Origin: Fragilaria crotonensis | Lineage: Eukaryota; Bacillariophyta; Fragilariophyceae; Fragilariales; Fragilariaceae | NCBI GenBank assembly: GCA_022925895.1 | Contig: JAKSYS010000165.1 | Coordinates: 1 to 64,000, forward strand | Direction of reading: 5' to 3' | DNA: 64,000 nucleotides | Part shown: piece after piece, positions 33,597-45,700 of the stretch | How the letters are laid out: every line of letters begins with the position of its first letter | How positions within the stretch are numbered: position 1 is the first letter of the stretch | The notes under the pieces: model-generated | The model's input: only the letters and a program-made list of their open reading frames with translations | Databases searched by the model: none | What the model was told of the DNA's origin: nothing | Translations under genes and position numbers: made by a program

Positions 33597-34388
33597 TTAG
33601 AAACCACGATCCTCCAATAGGCGAGTAACTGTTTGTAGCAGCGCTTGGATGGATTCCTGACGAAGGAACACATGGTTGTCATTACACCAGTGCAAGGTGA
33701 CACCCGTTTGCTCCCATCGATTGGCATGCGGGCAAAAGGCTTGATCATGGATACCGTGAAAGACATGCACTTGGGACGCCTCATGAACCGTGATGAGCGA
33801 AGCAACGTCAGTTTGCCGAGCGAACGACGCCACGAGAGCTGTTGTTGGTGCAATCAATACGGCACGTGTCGGCGGCTGAACTCTTGCATCCATAATCATT
33901 TTAAGTTGGGCCCTTCGCAGCAATTCGGCAACCACACATCCACCCCAGCTAAAGCCAATGACCAAGTCCACGTCCGGAAGGTAGCACGATGCTTGTTGTA
34001 CACCTCGCTCGATCGATCGTCGAACGATCCATGCGACGCCGAGTCTAAGAAGCACTGAGGACATGGCAATCAGCAACAAACGGCACAGAATGAGGAGGAA
34101 TGCACTGCTCTGAATGACAACACCTAGGCTTATAAAGCCCCATATCATGAATGCAAACGTTATCGAGAAAACCAACATGCTCCAGTCACAAAGCCAAGAA
34201 CATCCCATGGGTGGCATGGGAATGTTGGGCTCGATGAAAACGCATTTCTTGCTTCGAGCAAGATGATACTTCAAGACAGATAGAGGACCAGGGGACCATC
34301 CACCGAGGACTAGAATACGAGGTACAGGTTCGTCCAGCATTATCGAGTTACAATTGTAGCCTGTATGATACATGCATCGCCACCGCAC
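33597..34388 (-). CDS. Alpha/beta-hydrolase-fold protein with membrane segment
   Basis: 263 residues, single exon. The beta strand PRILVLGGWSPGPLSVLKY, the nucleophile elbow VIGFSWGG (G-x-S-x-G with Ser as nucleophile), and the late strand and loop VHVFHGIHDQAFCPHANRW (acid residue) and CNDNHVFL (His) follow the order of the alpha/beta-hydrolase catalytic triad. Two adjacent hydrophobic stretches (about residues 65-115) between strand 1 and the elbow could be a membrane hairpin or lid. The family covers lipases, esterases and thioesterases; the substrate cannot be told. The start at the first Met is uncertain, since the Met of MLDEPVPRILV would give a shorter, typical N-terminus. Confidence 0.75.
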   Translation of the reverse strand: MRWRCMYHTGYNCNSIMLDEPVPRILVLGGWSPGPLSVLKYHLARSKKCVFIEPNIPMPPMGCSWLCDWSMLVFSITFAFMIWGFISLGVVIQSSAFLLILCRLLLIAMSSVLLRLGVAWIVRRSIERGVQQASCYLPDVDLVIGFSWGGCVVAELLRRAQLKMIMDARVQPPTRAVLIAPTTALVASFARQTDVASLITVHEASQVHVFHGIHDQAFCPHANRWEQTGVTLHWCNDNHVFLRQESIQALLQTVTRLLEDRGF

Positions 34389-35017
34389 CTAGAACAAGAA
34401 GCGTCCTTCCGAGCTAGTGCCATGCGTCGTCATGCAAACAAACGAGTAGGTCCACGATGAGCTATTACCTATTACTGTTCCGGTTTGGTATTGCAGCCCC
34501 AGTTCTGCATTGTGAAGTCGAGAATTGAGCACGACATAATCCCTGCACACCGCACATGTACGATACTAGCGTTTGTAATAGACTACAGTACCAACTCGGA
34601 GAGCAGAACTGGAGTACCATTCGCTACTAGCTACCGGGACTGTACCGTACGAGGCACAACAAGGGAAGTTTGCTTCGTTCGAAATGGAGCAAGTGCATTT
34701 GTACCTTGCACTGTTCTCGGAGTATGACTCCACGGCTCGGAGTCCGGATTACAAATGATCCAATAATGCGCGTACTCTAATACACGCCCATTTGGTTACG
34801 GCATTATGCTTGATGCTAAAGTAAGCTGAACACTGAAGACTCATACTTGATAGCCACGTAAAAGTAACCATCGTAATACTAACGAATACAAAAGAGAAAG
34901 AAAGGCAACACAAGTCTTACGGTTAAAAAATTGTGGCCATTGTCATGCATCTTCCAATCAACACCCACTTGCACCGAAGGACTCCAGTAATACAAATTAA
35001 TCAATGACAGGGAACAA
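34389..35017. other. GTAC-rich spacer
   Basis: About 630 bases between the hydrolase start and the stop of the next minus-strand gene. GTAC words recur (34558-34660). The hydrolase promoter should lie next to 34389. Nothing else is recognised. Confidence 0.45.
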
Positions 35018-35771
35018 CTAGACTGCACTACCCTTTGTTTCCTGTGCATTGATGTCTACGCCTGAAACGGTCGAGGTCTCACACTTCGATCGATCCTCAC
35101 AGTTGCTGATTACTCTCGTGGCTCTCTTCTTGCGGTAAACAACAATTGCAATCATTGCCAACGCCAACACTACCAACGTCGCCATAACAGCAATGAAAAC
35201 CGTGCGATAAGTGGAATCAAAGGACTCCTGTGGCAATTCTTGGCTTTCGCCAGTGGAAGTTGTCAAGCCAACTGGAACATCAATCACATTGCTTTGATGC
35301 TCGCTTTCTGGAATAATGTCAGCAATAACAACGTCTCCATCCGTGAGCAGCTTGACAATGTCATCGCTCGGTTCTATTTCGACTTTCATTGTGAGGGACA
35401 TTCCAGAATACGGTAACGACATGCTCGAGTACATTAACGACATTCCAGTGTACGAAAAAGAAATGCTTGAATCCATCCCATAGGAAGTATCGTGAAGAAA
35501 TCTCATGTGGGCAACGTTCTCCTCTTGAAAACTGCATTGGACAGCAGAATCAGTGAGTAAAGTAGTACAAGTTGCTTGGCGCGGATTGAAAAGACTTCGA
35601 TACGAAACAATCCTAAACGTACGCAGCGTCCATCTCGCGCAGGTTGACGACTCGTCCAAACTCAATCCCCACTTCATCGCGCGCGAGCTTTCTGGGGCCA
35701 ACACGCATGGTCGATAGGCCAGCATCCACCGCACAGATAGAACTTGCAACGAAAACGGTGGCAAACTTCAT
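35018..35771 (-). CDS. Type I membrane protein with GMS repeats, paralogue A
   Basis: Two exons: 35771-35623 and 35531-35018, with a 91-base phase 2 intron (GTACGT donor, AATGCAG acceptor), giving 220 residues. It begins with a signal peptide (MKFATVFVASSICAVDAG), then LSTMRVGPRKL. A short 7-residue repeat region (TGMSLMY, SSMSLPY, SGMSLTM) and an acidic extracellular part follow. One membrane helix (FIAVMATLVVLALAMIAIVVY) is followed by RKKRA and a cytoplasmic tail of about 30 residues ending KGSAV. It is a close relative of the gene at 36726-47232: the same exon 1 length (149 bases), splice phase and domain order, with a much shorter repeat region and lacking the long middle part of B. Function unknown; a surface protein is likely. 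A longer minus-strand frame from 35764 is out of frame with the signal peptide and is not used. Confidence 0.8.
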
Positions 35772-36725
35772 GATGCTGTGTATGGGACAAGTTGTTGTTT
35801 GAATTTTTTGTTGAGAGTTTGTGAGCGGGGTCGTGAGACACCGTCAAAAAAGGTTATGTACTACAGAGTACTCGGAGTAGATACCATGTGTATGGTGTAG
35901 AGCGTAGAGACATAGTATCAATCATGAATCGTCGAGCTTGATTTAGGCAGAGATTTTTCGTTGTTTAGGAAGGGTTCGTACAGAACATTGGACAAGATTA
36001 TACGACATAAATGGCCAATTCATTATGCTACGGAATGTTCACTCACCTTGTAATAAAAACCATTTCTAGAATCGAATGAGACCTGAGTCAAAGTTCTATA
36101 ATAAGATATTTATCAATGATGAATTTCAATAGGACTAATATGACTTGTCAAGTAGAGTCTTCTTGCACATCTCACGGAACAAAAATGACTGTACGTCGTA
36201 CGATGCGACATACGCGAATTCAACACTCTGCGCAAAGTGCAGCGAAAGACATGTTTGGGTTTGCGACGCAGACACTAATTATTAGATGAACCAAATTCGG
36301 CTATCAAATGTTTCCGGCAAATTGAAACATTTGAGACCTTCTAAACGAATGGCATTTTTCTGCTGCATACGTATATGTATATGTATTACTGTTTTTGAAG
36401 ATGTCTTGTTGTGTGTCCAACACACGCAACGAACCGGAAGTGTGAAGTCTTGCCTCATGGTAAACTTCTGCTCGATTGTTGAGAAGTTTGAAGTGGCGGT
36501 TGGTAAGATGCAAATGAAGCCTTCACAGGGGTGATTGAAACATGAAGGGGGGAACAGAGGCATTTTGATGAAGAAGTTAGGCACAGTCTATCCTAAATGT
36601 CAGTTGGAAGCGGCGTCAAACAGGCATGTATTGTACTTGTAGCGTGCAATACGACAAAAGCTCTCTCTCTAAAATAGTATTACTGACAATAACTCTACGT
36701 TGATCCACACTCGATCCGGCAGCAA
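35772..36725. other. Spacer between tandem paralogues A and B
   Basis: About 950 bases between the start of paralogue A and the original stop of paralogue B (both minus strand), so it holds A's promoter and B's 3' untranslated region. Small frames (36282-36584 and others) have no support. Confidence 0.5.
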
Positions 36726-39700
36726 CTAGACCGAACTACCCCGTGTTGCATGTGCAGTGATGTCGTCGGCTGAAACGGTCAAGCTGTCACACTTCGATCC
36801 ACACAATTTCCTAGTTTGGAGTTTTTACATCGAGTTCTGTCCTTCGACCGTCCATCAGTAGAAACAGTAGGAAGTTGTTGCGTACCTCCGCACCGTTCAC
36901 CATGACTGAAGGAACGGCCCCGTTGCCGTTCTTTGCGTCTGATAACCCCCCTGATGTTACCGCATCTGTGTTCAACTTTACCATCGTTGCCTATGTTCAA
37001 ACTCCTGCTTTGATTGAGCGCGAGAATGATTCGAAAGCAGCGATTGAAAATCGAAAAGTCGATGATGATAGTTACCGACGCTCGGTTTCACCGACCAGTT
37101 GGCACCGGTTCACTACCTTAGGATTTCAAGCAACGCATGGCAAAGACTTCGATATGATTTGGAGAGACCGTAACTCCAATCCCTTTGTTTTCATCGACTC
37201 GTATGGTATAACTACAAGGCTTACGTTGATCGTGAATGCAATGTTAACCCTAAGTTACACGCATGGGCAACCAACGTCTCGCATCCATTTTTACTCGAAC
37301 ATTCACCAGAATCGTTGGAAATGGACACAGAACGGTTTAGTTGGCCACGCATTCTTGCTCATTTTGCTAAACACTTAGACAAAGGTCTGTGGAAAGCAGT
37401 AAAGGAACGAATAAACGTAACGAAAAAATGTCGACAGATCTATCTCCAACCAAACATTTCGACAATGAGGAATTGGACAACCACGGGAAAAGCGCACGAT
37501 TCAACATTCCTGTTCCCGAGATAACTGAAGACAACAATTCGGATCAGTTGAGACCAGAAATCGAGGAGGTCGCTACGTTGATGACAAACATGACAAACCA
37601 GGATGTCAGGTGGATTCGGACTCTGAGTCTGATGCTAAGCAATCGGCGTTTACGCTGAGCAACGAGGTTAGGACAAATGACGGCACGCATCGCATTTCGA
37701 TTAAATGGAAATTATCCCCGAAGGAGTTCACGGAGCTGGTCGATAACAAAACTCGTCTCCACTCAGAAATCTTTTCGGTTTTGGGCGTTGTATTTCAGGA
37801 GACTGACGGGTATTTCTACCAATGGGATAGTGATGAATTGATCTATCCAAAAAGAGCCCACGAGTTGACTGTTTCGGATTTGAAAGACTACTTAGAGCCT
37901 CAAATCACGACAGCTCAGTCTCTGCACTTGGTCGTTTTTGCAGTACGCTTCGCTTTCGCCGAGAATCCTATTTCGTGGAGGAATTCCACTCACGTCCAAT
38001 CCGCTATGAAACTGAACAATCTTCAGATTCATGAATCCAATGTCAACACTACCGCAGGAATTCCAGTGGTGGCTGGGTATATTCTACTGAAACATCCGAC
38101 GATGACTTTAAGGCATAAGTATACACAATTCCTCAGGTCTCGAATCGTGGATACGTTGCCTTACTTCGACATTCGCCTCCATCGGAAGACACCAACAGAC
38201 AAGTCGATCGCCCATTTGGTGGTATACTGCGGGGAAAAACAGGTGACAGATCTATGCCAAGAGCTCTCGACAATCTTGAACGGACAAAACACGGCTGTGT
38301 TCCTCCCTCGATACACATTTGCAAATATGACAAACGATCAAATCGACAACCATTTCAAGATGCATGAAACGTACATCCGGGCATTACAACCAATCTCATT
38401 GGCACCGCTTGTGACAACGTTAGATTTGAAACGGGTGGAGTACTTTCCAGATGGCACGACAATCGAAAGGTCGACTCGCGATTGGGTTTTGTCCCTCAGA
38501 CGAGAGGACGGGGACACACATGCACAATGCGATGTGGTAAATGGAGTAAAGAACGTCAGAACTGCATATGTCATGGCTCCTGCGGCTTATGTGTCAGAAA
38601 TTCGAGCGATGGTGGCGAAATACAAGGAACGTCTACGACCGATTGCTCGCCGAGAAGCAAAGTATCGAGAAGGATTCCAGACTTACCAGATGTCATTCAC
38701 ATTACATCTACTGTTCAAACTAACCTAGACTTTATGGCAAAAATGTCCTCCAGCGATATTTGGAGTAAAGCTCCGCCATCGGTCAAAGCCTTGTCTTCTG
38801 CTGTCGCATCAGCTGCAGCAAACCGTACAGCTCCGTCGGACGCATCGGCCAACAGTGACAATACCGCTCAGTGGCCGTCGTTGGTAAAACGACCAGGACT
38901 TGACGTCTCTAATCCGATCAAGTCAGTACCTAAGTCGGGTGCCAATCTACCGCGTAAGGGGAAACTCAACTGGACATGCATGGTAAATCATCCCATATCA
39001 GTCTCACGTCGGAAGAAGTTGATGACCGAGCCGACACAGCCTCTACCCATTCTCTGACCAATACGTTGAGATCGTCAACGACCATGCGGATGATGGAGTT
39101 GGAAAACCAGATGCGCGAATGTCGAGAACTCCTACGTTCGAACAGGGAAGCAGCTCGAGACTCGTCGGACAGATTGGCGGCAAACGAACAAAGTCTTCGA
39201 GAAACTATGGAGACCATAACGGAAATGACACATACAGTGGCTGGATTACAAACGCAGTTCGCGGGTTTCAACATCACGATGGAGAGCATGCGACTCATGT
39301 TGCACACACTGATGCATCAGTCAAGCGGCAACAATGTTCCAGTCGAAAGTAACTTTTCATATTCAGCTTTTCCGTCGTTTCCAATGCCGCATCATCAGTT
39401 GACGACAATTTCTGAATCCACTCGCACAACTGAGTTACAAGGCACGGGGGACAGCACATCCGTGGCATCAGAGGACTCAATGTATCGCAGATCTCCCGAG
39501 AAGAAGAAAACGAGGAAATACGATGAGCAGAATATCTCGAATTCAGCAAGTCCCCCAGTCGACCTTGAAGATGTTCAAATGTGCCTTTTCGAGGAAGGAC
39601 CCCCAGCAGATGAAACTCAGGACACTGTTATTGCCAATGCTTTATCGGGCCAATCTAATGACGACCTCGTTCGACAATCCACGTCACAAACTCACAAACA

Positions 39701-42700
39701 AAATTCAAGCCCCCCGGACGCTCAATACACAAATCCAAGTGATCCGGCTGGGCGAGAGGACACGTAATGAGCCAATACAAGCGAGTGTCGATGGCATCTG
39801 AGACGGAAACTGAGTTACCGTCAAACGATGCACAGTCAGTCGATTCCGGAACTTCGATTCCTATCGACAATGAAACGTCAATTCCCATAAGTATATTGGA
39901 TAGCGCGAAGTTACAATGGCGACAGCTATTTTCCAAGCCGATTACGGACAATGATTCGAGACCAACGACACTGACAACTCTGAACATGCGTTCTAACGTC
40001 CCTTGGGGAGATGACTTGGGACCCAAAGACTCGAGTATCATAAGACTCTATTCAATTAATGTCAATGGCATTTCTATCGACCGGAGAGGAGGCACGTTTG
40101 ATGACATTTGCCGGTCAATCAAAGAGGTCCAGCGGACATCTTCTGTGGGCAGGAACATAACTTAGACACTACGCAATTTCGAATTCGGAGCGCCTTGTTT
40201 GAATCAGCAAAACAACATTGGAAGCGACATCGAATATCTCTCGGAACGACACCAATAACGGTGGAAAATTCTTATAAACCGGGGACAATGATTTTGACGG
40301 TAGACAGCTTGATGGGACGTATTGTTCGTCAGGACCGTGACCCATGGGGACGATGGGTAGTTCAGGAATTCACAGGCAAAGGAACACGCAAGATTGCTGT
40401 TTTTCAGCCTATCAACCCGTGGACAAGGCGATTAGCCCAGGTACCATTACAGTGGCGGCTCAACATGCGAGCCTCCTCAGACTGACACAAGATCAAGTTC
40501 TGAACCCGCGAACAGCGTTCCGGAGGGATCTGCTGAAAGCGTTACAGACATACGCATCGGTCGGCACGATGTTGCTGGTAGTAGGAGATTTCAACGAAGT
40601 TTTTGGGCTGACCCAGATGGTATGAGCAAGATCGCAGGGCAATTGGGTCTCATCGATGTCTTCGCAAGGCGAAATTCTTCTACACCCCAGTCACTTATGC
40701 GTGGTACGAAACGTCTGGACTATGCACTTGCTAGTCCGCTGTGAGTGATGCTGTGATTTCCGCTGGATACGAAGCATTCAATGCACATATAGTGTCTGAT
40801 CACAGAGGCTTCTATCTCGATTTTGACTCCAATGTCCTATTCGGTTCCGACACTCAAAAATTGGTATCAGCAGAAAAGAGGGACCTGTCGTCGAATAATA
40901 CACAACAAGTGACGGAGTACATCCGGGAGAAATATCGGATTCTGTTCCATCATCACAACGCCTTCGTTAGGAGCGCACAATTGACACAACCTGGCAATCG
41001 TCATGCTTTTGCAGAACGACTGGACCAAGATGTTTTGACGGCAAGCTTGGCAGCAGCAGCAAAAGTGAAAAAGTTTGGAGAACCCGCATGGTCGGTGGAA
41101 CTTGCCGAAGCTCGCAAACAAGTTGTTGTACTGAAGAAGCATTTGTCAGCTCTTCGCACACTACGACCATTCCAGTGTCTTAGCGCGCGAGATGGCTCAA
41201 TTATCAACACCAGTGCCGTTGCCCCTACACCGCGTGAGTGTTCTGCGGAAATTCGCAAGGTTGAATCATCCATCAAGGCAATCATAGCTGAGAGCTATGA
41301 ACGTCGAGATCAAGAACGCCAACGAAAAATTGCAGTACTCGAAGCGACTGGGAAGCAAGCGGACAAAGAATCAGCAACTCGGTTGAGACATATGAAAAAG
41401 GCCGAAGATATCAAGCAGTTATTTCGCAAGATTAGTGGCGTACGGAAGAACAAATTAAGACAAGGAGTAACGAGAATTGAAATCCCCTTGCATCCAGACG
41501 ACAATCCCAAGATGTGTACTGAATGGCGACAGATAGATGTGCCAACTGAGATTGTTCGGCTATTACAGGAACGCAACCGGGCTCATTTCGGACAAGCAAA
41601 GGGAACACCCTTCACTGTTGCACCACTTCTTGACGACTTAGGCTTTTGTGGGGATCGACCCTCGAGTACGAGGATTTTGGACGGCACATATCAACTCCGG
41701 ACGAACGATGACGATGACGTGAGTAAAAATGTGAGACTCTTGTTGCAGCACATGACACAGGTTCACGAAATGGCAGCGTCCCCCTCGTTTCCAACCATCT
41801 CAATGGACGACTTCATGAGTAAATTGCGCGTCTGGTCGGAATCCACCACCACGTCTCCGTCAGGATTACTCATCAGACCTCCCAGATGATGAATTGACCC
41901 CAGAGTTCCGAAGAAACCGAGACGAGCTTGACATGATGCAAAACGACCTGCGGACTTTGCACTTGAATCTGTTGAATTATGCGCTTGAGCGAGGCTATTC
42001 GTATAAACGTTGGCAAACAATTGCCAATACAATCCTCTTCAAAGATCCGGATAACGTTCGGTTACATCGTACTCGAGTGATTCACATTTATGAAGCGGAC
42101 TTTAATCTCGCCTTGGGAATCAAGTGGAGGATTCAGATGTATCAAGCCGAGGCCCTGGCAGCATTAAATGATGGGCAGTATGGGTCTCGACCACGACGAA
42201 ATGCAACGGATCCAGTGTTCATCGAGGAACTCCAGTGTGAGATCTCTCGGGCCACTCGACGGTCAGTGGTCTTGATCAATTATGATGCGCTTGCATGTTT
42301 CGACCGAATGATTCAAAATGCAGCAATGATTGTTAGTCGGAAGTTCGGCGTTCCGCTTCCAGTAACTCAGGCCAATGCAGTAACCTTGGAGAGAGCGGAG
42401 TTCAGGGTCCGTACAGAATTAGGCCTCGCTCCAAATGGTTACGTACATTCGGATAGCAAGCCCATCTATGGCACGGGACAGGGCAGTGCCAACTCCCCAG
42501 CGATCTGGTGTTTTCTGTCGAGTTGTCTCATGGATGCCTATGACACGACTGCAACACCTGCGGTATATTATTCACCGGATGAAAGCACGTCAGCGTCTTT
42601 GGGATTAGTAGCTTTTGTGGACGATTGCAATGGGCAGGCGAACAATTTTTTAGCACCAGGATCTGATGAGACGCTTCGGGATATCTTGGTACGCACGCAG

Positions 42701-45700
42701 AAGAATGCACAATTGTGGAATGACTTACTCCACTCGAGTGGTGGCGCACTGGAATTATCCAAGTGCTCGTGCCAAGTACTCCATTGGTGGTTTACACAGC
42801 AAGGAGCACCATTTTTGGCCCCAAAACAATCTGCTCACCAAGAAGTGTTGCGTGTCATAGATCGCGCCACCGGCACGACCCATCAACTACCTTTACTGTC
42901 ACCGTATGAGGCACATAAGACATTAGGGCACTATAAAGCACCAGCTGGGAATCAAACCGAACAATTTCGAAAACTCAAATCAAAGAGCGACGAGATAACG
43001 ACCTTCCTGTGGACATGCCCCCTTACGCGACTCGAAACATGGACTTTTTATTATGCCTGCTACCTCCCAAGTGTTGGTTATCCACTAGCGTGCTCATCCC
43101 TTACACGACAACGACTGGATCAGGTACAACGGAAAGCGATGGCGATCATTGTCCCACGTTGCGGTTTCAATCGGCATACCAAGGGCGAGATCCTCTACGG
43201 TCCTTTGGAGTTGGGTGGGGCGAACTTCCGTCATCTCTATGTTGAACAAGGCATTGGGCAAGTGTCCTCTTTATGAGGAATGGAGATTGAAATCGACAGC
43301 GGGAAACTCCTTCGCATTGCAGTCGGATGGTTCCAACACCAAGTCGGTACCTCATATTCAATTCTGGAACGAGTCGACACGGTCCTCCCCCATCTAGAAT
43401 CCAAGTGGCTGGCCTCGCTACGCGACTTCTTAGCTTCCATACAATCAAACCTCCAACTTGACAATCCGTGCATTCCTAAGATCCAACGTTACCATGACAC
43501 ACATATTATGGACGCTATATTGACTTCTGCGTGGTTCTCAGCATCGGAGATTCGACGCCTCAATTATTGCCGCCTTTACCTTCAGGCCCAAACAATTTCC
43601 GATCTCACAGAGGTTTCGGGGCGTTATCTGGATCGAGCGAAGTATGAAGGTCGCTTCTCGCATAATAGTAGCTGCACGCACGGCATGTGGATCCACCAGC
43701 AATGCCCGTCGCCTGCGGAGTGGAAATTGTGGCAGCGAGCGAATTTGTTGTGGAGTGATGAATCTGGGAAGTTACATCAGGCATTGGGTCCATGGTTAGA
43801 CACCATTGATAATCATCGTCAAACTCACTCAGCCTATCAACTGAACACGCGTTTGTGGCTGCGAGAACATCAAGATTACAGACTGTGTAAATTGTCGAAC
43901 AGGACCGAGGAGGGACAGTACGGTTATTGGAGGACTGGAACACTGTGCGAATGGCAACAGATTCCTCTCGAGGCGTTTCCTGTGGAGGTTTGTCAAGTTG
44001 CCGGGAAGAATGGACTGTAGTTGAGAGAAGCGTCGTTCGTGTTCCTCATCATCTGGTACATGCTGCAACGTTTGAACAATACGTTGAAGATCTTGAGCCG
44101 TGGGAGTATGACTTATTATCTCGCACGAACCTACCGACGGATCCCTTTTCGGTCGGACTCGCCTTATCTCAGGGAGTCCGTGGTGTCAGTGACGGGTCGG
44201 TTTGGCTTAAGCAAATGGGTGCGTTCGGATGGACGTTGAGCACAGATTTGGGAGAGCGATCGGCTGAAGGGATGGGCCCAGCCCCAGGAGCAAATCCTAA
44301 TTCGTATCGGTCTGAAGCGTATGGAATGTTGGCCATGTTGTGTTTTTTGAAACGCCTCGCAGAGTTTACGTACCAACATGAACCGTGGTGCGGCACACTC
44401 GCGACCGATAGTTTGAGTCTGGTGGAGACGGTTCTTGGCATTAAACGGAAACCATCTGTGATGGAGGCCGCGGTATCGGAACCGGAACCCGTGCAGCTTC
44501 CATTGGATCCTCTGAGCCCAGAATGGGACTTGATCGTTAATATCCGTCGGTTGCTTTGCGAAATGCCGGGGCTAAGCCTGGAACATGTACGAGGTCATCA
44601 AGATCGTCGCGGCACCTATCAGCGATTGAGTCTCTTGGCACAACTCAATGTGGATGCCGACGACCTGGCCAACACTTTCCAGCGTGAGTATGGCGCGATT
44701 CGACCGCTTGCCTTGTTGACAGAGGAGGCTGGCGTTCACTTGATTACACCGAAGGGAACCGTCACCACGAAATATAAAACAGCCATTCGACATCAAGCGA
44801 CCTATGGTCCATTATTAGCTCATCTTCAAGCACGAAATGGATGGAACGCTAGTACGACAGAACGGATCAATTGGAAAGCGCACGCTGCATGCCTCCACAA
44901 GCGCATCAAGCGACGAGATCACTACATCAAGTTAGTTCAAGAAATACTACCGACTAATCACCGGCAGCATAGACGGGATCCTAGCCGCAGAGGGTGTCCG
45001 GTGTGTCCGTGTGGTGATGAGGATTGGGACCATATTCTGCGATGCGCGCATTCGAGTCGAGCGGCGTGGCGAGCGAACTTACTCACGGTCATTGGAAAGA
45101 CTTGTGCCAAATGGGAAACTCGTCCCGGTCTACGAAGTATCCTCCTGGATGGTATCAAGGGTTGGTTTGAGTGCGATGATCCAGAGTCGTATCAATTAGA
45201 AACGGCGATCTACGACGACGAATACGAACGCCTCATTACACAACAAAACAAGATTGGTTGGAGACACATATTTCTTGGCAGATTCAGTTGTGAGTGGGTC
45301 GATTTGCAGGACGCCCATTATGCCACAAGACCAAATTATAACTCGAAGAAAAGCAAAAAAGGTTCCAAGTGGCAGGTTGCTATGATTGGGCGATTGTGGG
45401 ACAATTGGTATCTGCTATGGGAAAGCAGAAACAATGATTTGCATGGAGCAGATGCCAGGCTGAGCGCGCTTGCGGACAGGAGGAATGCATTACAAACATT
45501 GAGGGAATTGTATGCGTTACGCAACATGTATGAACCGACTGTTCAGGAGTTATTGATGGAGGATGTTCGAGATCACGAAGCCAAGTCAACGTGGCATATA
45601 AAGACCTGGTTGCAGATAAATGAACCGATTCTGAGATTAAGCGTGAAGAGGGCGACTAAATTAGCGACTTCGGGGATGCGATCGTTAAAGTCATATTGGG

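Noticed and set aside
35018-35764. A 248-codon reading of paralogue A starting MPPFSLQVL.
   Set aside because: It reads the signal-peptide exon in the wrong frame and runs through the intron; the spliced model matches paralogue B.
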